From contig JAJFGF010000062.1 of NCBI GenBank assembly GCA_021776245.1, forward strand, positions 55,742 to 119,741: a stretch of DNA of 64,000 nt. The letters run 5' to 3'. Within the stretch, counting starts at the first letter, position 1, and every line of letters starts with the position of its first letter. Positions 59,424 through 64,000 of this stretch are shown here, in pieces. The notes beneath the pieces were generated by a model. That model did no database searches. It saw only the letters and a list, made by a program, of their open reading frames with translations, and was not told where the DNA came from. The DNA is from Hyphococcus sp. (GTDB taxonomy: Bacteria > Pseudomonadota > Alphaproteobacteria > Caulobacterales > Parvularculaceae). A program made the translations under genes and the position numbers.

Positions 59424-61115
59424 ATGAAGGTGATGTTTATTGCTGCCGCGCTTGGGGTCGCCGTTTTGACACCATTCGCCACACAAGCACAGTCGGGGGC
59501 GCAGTCAGACACCGCCGGTCCGCCGTCCGGAGCGGGCACCTATGATGACCTTGTCGATGTCTTCGACGATTTTTTAAGCTTTAAAGCGCCTTCCGCGTGG
59601 AATGCCAATTTCAACGATCCGAACGCGCCGGACCACGGCCTTATAGATTATTCCCGCAAGGCCATCGCCAAACGGGCGCAAGACTTGAAGACGCTGCGCG
59701 CGCGCCTCGATGATATGAATGTTGCGTCCTGGCCGCGCGCTCAGCAGGCGGAATATCTGGCTGTCCGTGCGCAATTTGACGCCCAGGAATTCCGGTTAAA
59801 AATTTCCCGGCCATGGGCGCGCGATCCCGGGTTTTACGTTGACCAGTTGCAGCGCTTTGCATTCACCGAACTGCCGGTTGCAGGCGCGGAGCAAGCCAAG
59901 CTGGAACGCCAGCTCGCGGCGGTTCCGGCAATTGTCGCCGCAGCAAAACAAAATCTCGACAATGTGGCTTTAGACTACGCGACGCTCGCCATTCACAATC
60001 TCACAACGTCGGACGGCGTCGGTCATGGCCACCCCTATCGTGCAACGCCGCCTGCTGGCGTGATCGGCTGGTATGATGACCTGCTCTCGCGCGCACAGAG
60101 CGCGCAGCCGGCGCTTGCGCCCGCGATTGAAGACGCAAAATCCGCCGCAGAAGATTATCTCAGCTGGCTGAACGATAATGCGCCGCACTTTACCGGCAAA
60201 GCGGGCGTCGGCGCCGACCAGTATGATTGGTATCTGAAGCACGCCAAACTGTTGCCCTACACCAGCAGCGACCTTGTCCTGCTCGGCGCCCAGGAATGGG
60301 ACCGGCTTTTTTCCTTTTATGCGCTGGCGCGCCACCGCAATCGCGATCTGCCGGAAATCGCGCCGGCGGCATCGGCGAAAGAATACAAAAAACGCATCGA
60401 AAAAACCGACCGCAATATTCGCAAATTTCTCGTGCGTGAAGATATCATTACCATCCCGGATTATGTTGGCGTCCTCGGGACCAATGCGCCCTTCATTACC
60501 CGGCCGGGCGGCCTCAACTTTTGGGAGGCGGTGCAGTTTCGCGATCCCCATCCCGATCATTTGCACGCGGTCATACCCGGTCACAGGTTTGACGGACTTG
60601 TTGAAGACCATAATGACCACGCGATCCGCGGACGCATCAGCGACGGCGTCCGCGCCGAAGGCTGGGGCGTTTATCTGGAAGAAGCGATGATGCAGGCCGG
60701 CATGCTTGAAGATTATCAGCGCGTTGATGAATTAATCTATCTGTTCGGGATATTTCGCGCCGCACGTGTGCCCGCTGATGTTGGCATGCAACGCAATGAA
60801 ATGACCGTGCAGGAAGCGGTCGATTTCATGCGTGCAAAAACGCCCTGGCTTGACGAAAATGTTGCGCGGGTTGACGCGGAAATATATTTACGGCGGCCGC
60901 CGGGCTATGGCGTTGGCTACACAATCGGCAATTTGCAAATGCGCGGACTTTTGGCCGATCGCGCTGACCAGCTTGGCGATGAATTTGACTTGAAAGCGTT
61001 TCACGACGGGTTTCTGGCGTCAGGCCGCTTGCCGATATCCCTTATCCGTTGGGAAATGACCGGCCTCGACGATGAAGTGCGCGATTTTTGGGCCCGCGCG
61101 CCGATACCGGAATAA
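59424..61115 (+). CDS. exported DUF885 family protein
   Basis: A 563-residue protein with a signal peptide (MFIAAALGVAVLTPFATQA) and the DUF885 fold. Motifs are LPGHRFDG-type PGHRFDGLVEDH (HExxH-like region replaced by HRFDG..EDH), EGWGVYLEEAMMQAG and YTIGNLQMRGL. Family members are putative zinc peptidases. Here the usual HExxH at the first site reads HRFDGLVEDH, so catalysis is uncertain. GGGAAA is upstream of the ATG. Confidence 0.88.
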   Translation: MKVMFIAAALGVAVLTPFATQAQSGAQSDTAGPPSGAGTYDDLVDVFDDFLSFKAPSAWNANFNDPNAPDHGLIDYSRKAIAKRAQDLKTLRARLDDMNVASWPRAQQAEYLAVRAQFDAQEFRLKISRPWARDPGFYVDQLQRFAFTELPVAGAEQAKLERQLAAVPAIVAAAKQNLDNVALDYATLAIHNLTTSDGVGHGHPYRATPPAGVIGWYDDLLSRAQSAQPALAPAIEDAKSAAEDYLSWLNDNAPHFTGKAGVGADQYDWYLKHAKLLPYTSSDLVLLGAQEWDRLFSFYALARHRNRDLPEIAPAASAKEYKKRIEKTDRNIRKFLVREDIITIPDYVGVLGTNAPFITRPGGLNFWEAVQFRDPHPDHLHAVIPGHRFDGLVEDHNDHAIRGRISDGVRAEGWGVYLEEAMMQAGMLEDYQRVDELIYLFGIFRAARVPADVGMQRNEMTVQEAVDFMRAKTPWLDENVARVDAEIYLRRPPGYGVGYTIGNLQMRGLLADRADQLGDEFDLKAFHDGFLASGRLPISLIRWEMTGLDDEVRDFWARAPIPE

Positions 61116-61144
61116 AGGGGCGATGGGCGAAACAGCCCGGCGCC

Positions 61145-61540
61145 CTAACCCGCGCGGCAATTATGCTGGTTCCATGAAGGCTGATCCGAGCAAAGCGGCA
61201 TCGGTGCGCGCGCATTGGCAATGATAACCGCCGCAAGCGCCGTCAACAGCCCGGCGAGCACGATCATGATGATTATTTGGCCCGGCTGGGTTTTTGAAGA
61301 ACGCCCGGCGCCGCTGCCTTCCCTGCGAGTCATCTCACCGTCAGCATCTTGCGCACCTAAATCACATTGTCCCGGAATCCCGTTCGCCGTTAATCCGGGG
61401 CGCGGCGCAGACAGAAAAGCCGGCGACGCCATATCCGGCGCAGCAAAACCCGGCTTTTCATCTGCTGAAATTTTTGGCGAAATTTTTGCCGAAATTTTGT
61501 TTGTTGGCGGAACGCCTTCCGGTAGTTCAGACCGGCTCAT
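61145..61540 (-). CDS. hypothetical protein with a C-terminal membrane helix
   Basis: A protein of about 131 residues. The N-terminal 90 residues are low-complexity with KISAKISPKISADEKPGF. The membrane helix is IIIMIVLAGLLTALAAVIIA, followed by a short tail with two Cys. I chose ATG 61540 (MSRSELPEGV); a frame to 61582 exists. It converges with the DUF885 gene at 30 bases distance. No family recognised; gene status is likely but not certain. Confidence 0.6.
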   Translation of the reverse strand: MSRSELPEGVPPTNKISAKISPKISADEKPGFAAPDMASPAFLSAPRPGLTANGIPGQCDLGAQDADGEMTRREGSGAGRSSKTQPGQIIIMIVLAGLLTALAAVIIANARAPMPLCSDQPSWNQHNCRAG

Positions 61541-61582
61541 CTTGGGCCCCCTCGCGACGTGATGCGGCGTGGATAATAACAC

Positions 61583-61932
61583 ATTTGGAGAGCGGCGTCA
61601 TATCCCGGTAATGTCAGGCGTTTTACCGGGCTGAGCGGTCTTGCGGGGCAAGACCCTCTCAAAAAGGTACCGCCCGCACAGGCCTGGGGGAGAGAATAGC
61701 CTGCGCGGGCGGCAAGAGGTTTTTGTCCTCGTAGGATGCGCCTCTAACCGGGTGCGTAACGCAGAATAGAAAAATAGATTGTCATCTTGGCGACGAAAAC
61801 CGGCAATTGCAGGTTTATTGCGTGCGAAACGAAGAACAGTTCAAGTGCCCACGATAAAAGCGTGCGGACATATAAGAAACCGAATGTTGACGACAATCAT
61901 TGTGACTAGTTGAAAACAACTAGGGTGTGGAC
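61583..61932. other. gap before the IS scar
   Basis: It contains a strong hairpin at about 61668-61713 (CCGCCCGC-ACAGGC ... GCCTG-CGCGGGCGG), followed by AAGAGGTTTTTG, which looks like a terminator or small-RNA end but has no assigned gene next to it. The rest, 61740-61930, is A+T-rich with no supported ORF. Confidence 0.5.
61668..61730 (+). terminator. orphan strong hairpin with T-run
   Basis: CCGCCCGC pairs with GCGGGCGG and inner CAGGC with GCCTG, leaving a purine-rich loop (TGGGGGAGAGAATA). AGAGGTTTTTG follows. It is 90 bases beyond the start side of the 61540 gene and on no obvious transcript; it may end a small RNA that I could not define. Confidence 0.4.
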
Positions 61933-62050
61933 TCAATTGATCCAGCATTTTGCCGTGAAGATATATATCATGTTGATGAAGTTCCGGCGAGACTTCTCGA
62001 ACCGTGTTGCGAGTCTGCGCATATCTTTCACATATGCAAGATCACGCCTT
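61933..62050 (-). mobile_element. IS5-family transposase 3' remnant, copy 1
   Basis: The minus strand reads MRRLATRFEKSRRNFINMIY, then IFTAKCWIN and TGA (61933-61935). This is the tail of an IS5-family (IS427-like) DDE transposase. Bases 61923-62040 are almost identical to 63430-63547. Upstream of the MRR the match breaks off into other sequence. Confidence 0.82.
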
Positions 62051-62242
62051 GAAGGGCGGCGAAGAAAACATATGGAACAATACAGAAGAAGCGGCGATTG
62101 AAACGGCAATAGCTGACCTCAAAAAGCTAATCATGAAGCAGCGAGCTTTCTGAATGTACCAGTTGGCACAGTCCGCTCGCGCCTTTCAAGGGCACATACG
62201 CGTCTAAAAGAATTGTCTGAAGGCGGCGGTGCGGCCGAATAG
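62034..62242 (+). pseudogene. decayed ECF sigma factor 3' end
   Basis: The first frame reads ALKGGEENIWNNTEEAAIETAIADLKKL and the other frame reads HEAASFLNVPVGTVRSRLSR, AHTRLKELSEGGGAAE and TAG (62240-62242). The second part is a clear sigma-70 region 4.2 helix-turn-helix. About 15 codons between the two are missing and the frame changes. The 5' part is cut off by the IS5-family remnant. Confidence 0.72.
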
Positions 62243-62350
62243 AGTTAACCATTTGGAAAGACTGCCCGCGCCCGCGCAACAAAATGACGTGCGTATTTGG
62301 AACGATTTATCCGCGCAAACGTTTGAATTACAGAGCACCTGGAGAAAACA

Positions 62351-62503
62351 ATGGACAACAAAACCATTGGCGGCGTCGTAGTCGCAGTTATCGTCGCAAT
62401 CGCCGCATTCTATTTTATCAGTGAAGCAAATGATGGGCCGTTGGAAAACGCAGCCGAAGATATCGGTGATGCTGCAGATGACGTCGCCGACGAATTGGAT
62501 TGA
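62351..62503 (+). CDS. 50-residue single-pass membrane peptide with acidic tail
   Basis: The ATG follows GGAG by 7 bases. The product has an N-terminal helix (IGGVVVAVIVAIAAFYFI) and then an acidic amphipathic tail (ENAAEDIGDAADDVADELD). It resembles small stress-linked membrane proteins found near ECF sigma genes, and here it lies 110 bases after an ECF remnant. No family name can be given. Confidence 0.65.
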   Translation: MDNKTIGGVVVAVIVAIAAFYFISEANDGPLENAAEDIGDAADDVADELD

Positions 62504-62620
62504 GCATTCTACTAACGGGCATTCCCTCCCATAAACCTAATAGCGCACGTTCGTTTTAGATGATCGCGTGCTATTTTTTGTGGTATGGTCGGCATCTCAT
62601 AATAAAAGCGGGTCTTCATT

Positions 62621-63382
62621 ATGGCTAACGGAAAAACCGATAACGATAACAACGCAAGCAGCGCCAAGTCGAATTACAAAGATCTCTGCGCACTTTTTAT
62701 TAATTGCACCCTGAAAAAATCGCCGGGAACGTCTCACACAGATACGCTGCTTGATGTTTCCGATCATATTCTCCGTGAGAATGGCGTCAAAACCGAACGC
62801 GTGCGCTTAGTCGATCACGATGTGGCTAGCGGGGTCTACCCTGACATGACCGAGCACGGTTGGGACAGCGATGACTGGCCAAAGATTTGGAGCAAAGTGG
62901 ATACAGCAGATATCTTGATCGTTGGGACGCCCATCTGGCTCGGCCAACACTCATCAGAATGCGCAAAACTTATTGAGCGCCTTTATTCACATTCCAGCCA
63001 AAGAAATGAAAAAGGTCAGTACATATTCTATGGGAAAACCGGTGGGTGTATCGTCACAGGCAATGAGGATGGCGTAAAGCATGTCGCGATGTCAGTTTTA
63101 TATTCGCTGCAACATGTCGGCTATGCGTTGCCGCCGCAAGCCGATGCAGGCTGGATTGGTGAAGCAGGCCCTGGACCCAGCTATGGCGATAAACGTGAAG
63201 ACGGCGGGCGCGTCGGGTTCGATAATGATTTTACCCAGCGCAATACAACATTCATGACCTGGAATCTAATGCATATGGCGCGGATGCTTAAAGACGCTGG
63301 CGGCATCCCGGCTCATGGCAATCAACCCGGTGAATGGGACGATGGATGCCGCTTTGATCACCCTAATCCGGAATACAGGTAA
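62621..63382 (+). CDS. flavodoxin-family NAD(P)H/FMN oxidoreductase
   Basis: A 253-residue flavodoxin-fold protein. FINCTLKKSPGTSHTDTLLD is the FMN phosphate loop region. ADILIVGTPIWLGQHSSECAKLIERL is the second flavin-binding block, and TGNEDGVKHVAMSVLYSLQHVGY the third. It belongs with the NADPH-dependent FMN reductase/WrbA-like group. It is bracketed by the two IS5-family remnants and so sits in accessory DNA. The upstream gene is the 50-residue membrane peptide. Confidence 0.85.
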   Translation: MANGKTDNDNNASSAKSNYKDLCALFINCTLKKSPGTSHTDTLLDVSDHILRENGVKTERVRLVDHDVASGVYPDMTEHGWDSDDWPKIWSKVDTADILIVGTPIWLGQHSSECAKLIERLYSHSSQRNEKGQYIFYGKTGGCIVTGNEDGVKHVAMSVLYSLQHVGYALPPQADAGWIGEAGPGPSYGDKREDGGRVGFDNDFTQRNTTFMTWNLMHMARMLKDAGGIPAHGNQPGEWDDGCRFDHPNPEYR

Positions 63383-63439
63383 TAAGTAGCGCGCGTAGAA
63401 AATCGATCAGCTGGCTAAATCAGTGATTGGGGTGTGGAC

Positions 63440-63619
63440 TCAATTGATCCAGCATTTTGCCGCGAAGATATATATCATGTTGATGAAGTTCCGGCGAGAC
63501 TTCTCGAACCGTGTTGCGAGTCTGCGCATTTCTTTCATTTTGCAAAAGCACCGCTCGACGATGTGTCGCATGGCGTAAAGGCGCATGTCGTGCGGGATCG
63601 GGTTTCGCGCATTTGATTT
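63440..63619 (-). mobile_element. IS5-family transposase 3' remnant, copy 2, cut by an IS256-type end
   Basis: The minus strand reads NARNPIPHDMRLYAMRHIVE, RCFCKMKEMRRLATRFEK, SRRNFINMIYIFAAKCWIN and TGA (63440-63442). It is the C-terminal quarter of an IS5-family transposase with the usual catalytic-helix region (HIVERCF). At 63620 it is abruptly replaced by the IS256-type inverted repeat. Confidence 0.85.
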
Positions 63620-64000
63620 GAGCCTGTCAGATATTCCGTGTAAGTGGTTTGACCGGCATTGGTTTCAGATCTGGTTCTGCATTCTGTCTTCAAACATGAT
63701 AGCAAACTGATTGAGGGCTGTCTTCCACCCCCACCCGCCGGCGTTTGTGACCTGACCGGCGTTTTGCAGGGCGAGATAGATCAGCTTGACGGCCGCGTCG
63801 TCATTGGGGAACTGCCCGCGCGATTTTATGATTTTGCGGATCGATGCGTTGAGCGACTCGATGGCGTTGGTCGTGTAGATAATCCGGCGCACGTCCTTCG
63901 GGAAGGCGAAGAATGGAATGACCTGTTGCCAATTTCGCCGCCAGGACTGGCCGATCGACGGGTATCTGTCGTTCCATTTCTGTTCGAATTCGGCAAGGCG
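63620..64000 (-). mobile_element. IS256-family insertion sequence, one end
   Basis: It starts with the inverted repeat at 63620 and extends past the window end. The same end is found as a remnant at 20278-20405. It abuts, and so probably inserted into, the IS5-family remnant at 63440-63619. Confidence 0.85.
63665..64000 (-). CDS. IS256-family (Mutator) transposase, C-terminal part, runs off the window
   Basis: The frame is open from 64000 to the stop. It reads RLAEFEQKWNDRYPSIGQSW, RRNWQQVIPFFAFPKDVRR, IIYTTNAIESLNASIRKIIK and ends WGWKTALNQFAIMFEDRM. The WRRNW..V.PFF.FP..VRR..YTTNAIESLN block is the hallmark of IS256-family DDE transposases. Only the last third of the protein is in view, and there is no stop within it. 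Bases 63620-63643 (GAGCCTGTCAGATATTCCGTGTAA) are the likely terminal inverted repeat. Confidence 0.92.
   Translation of the reverse strand, partial: RLAEFEQKWNDRYPSIGQSWRRNWQQVIPFFAFPKDVRRIIYTTNAIESLNASIRKIIKSRGQFPNDDAAVKLIYLALQNAGQVTNAGGWGWKTALNQFAIMFEDRMQNQI

Noticed and set aside
61910..62101. 63-codon plus-strand frame in the IS5-family remnant
   Set aside because: The minus strand encodes the transposase tail with family motifs; the plus frame is its shadow.
63434..63616. 60-codon plus-strand frame in the second IS5-family remnant
   Set aside because: Same reason: antisense to the transposase tail.

Overview
The window looks like a chromosomal stretch from a moderately GC-rich alphaproteobacterium. 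The signs are a DivL-type pseudo-histidine kinase with Tyr at the phospho-acceptor position, a perfect TTAA-N7-TTAAC (CtrA-type) box, a roughly 1630-residue NAD-glutamate dehydrogenase, a CtaA-type heme A synthase, DUF1178/DUF2842/DUF1993 proteins, an ahcY gene with an upstream ATAAAGA palindrome, and the rpe-heparinase-purH neighbourhood. The dense intergenic palindromic repeats also fit. I would guess Caulobacterales/Parvularculales/Hyphomicrobiales-like, but cannot name a genus.

Layout. 0-10 kb: secreted or lipoprotein hydrolases, two coupled membrane proteins (one ABA4-like), a protein with eight 19-residue GxGDD repeats, a glutamate-cysteine-ligase-like enzyme fused to CBS domains, and a cyclic-nucleotide-domain patatin lipase. 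10-18.5 kb: a housekeeping run (comF, grxC, nitrilase, DUF1178; methyltransferase; mutT with a Flp pilin; parvulin PPIase; secA). 18.5-20.5 kb: an accessory scar with a frameshifted RHS/polymorphic-toxin tail, a small membrane protein that could be its immunity protein, and an IS256-family remnant. 20.5-31 kb: hybrid histidine kinase, a 1065-residue propeller-amidohydrolase, sirtuin (no normal start codon), DUF1993, LMW phosphatase, ThpR, SDR protein, TolB-like propeller, DUF6491-like protein. 31-39 kb: ahcY, TonB-like protein, DivL-like kinase, TPR-like protein, a CtrA-box membrane protein, and repeat-rich gaps. 39-52.5 kb: NAD-GDH, then purH/CapD-like/heparinase/rpe, an aldo-keto reductase, rpsI and rplM. 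52.5-61.6 kb: phytase-like and MBL lipoproteins, arylsulfotransferase-like protein, ctaA, DUF2842, an unrecognised HExxH lipoprotein, DUF885 peptidase-like protein. 61.6-64 kb: a second accessory scar in which two 118-bp copies of an IS5-family transposase tail bracket an ECF sigma remnant, a 50-residue membrane peptide and a flavodoxin-like protein. It ends in an IS256-family transposase that runs off the window.

How the genes relate. Most are core or exported-enzyme genes in short same-strand operons with ATGA or TAATG overlaps. Cell-cycle logic is hinted at by DivL plus CtrA-type boxes, including a one-mismatch site upstream of mutT-flp. I did not find a complete new defence or mobile system. 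The most unusual items are the 19-residue repeat protein, the GCS2-CBS fusion, the start-codon-less sirtuin, the RHS toxin/immunity scar, the nested IS scar and the dispersed repeat families. No tRNA, rRNA or CRISPR array was seen.
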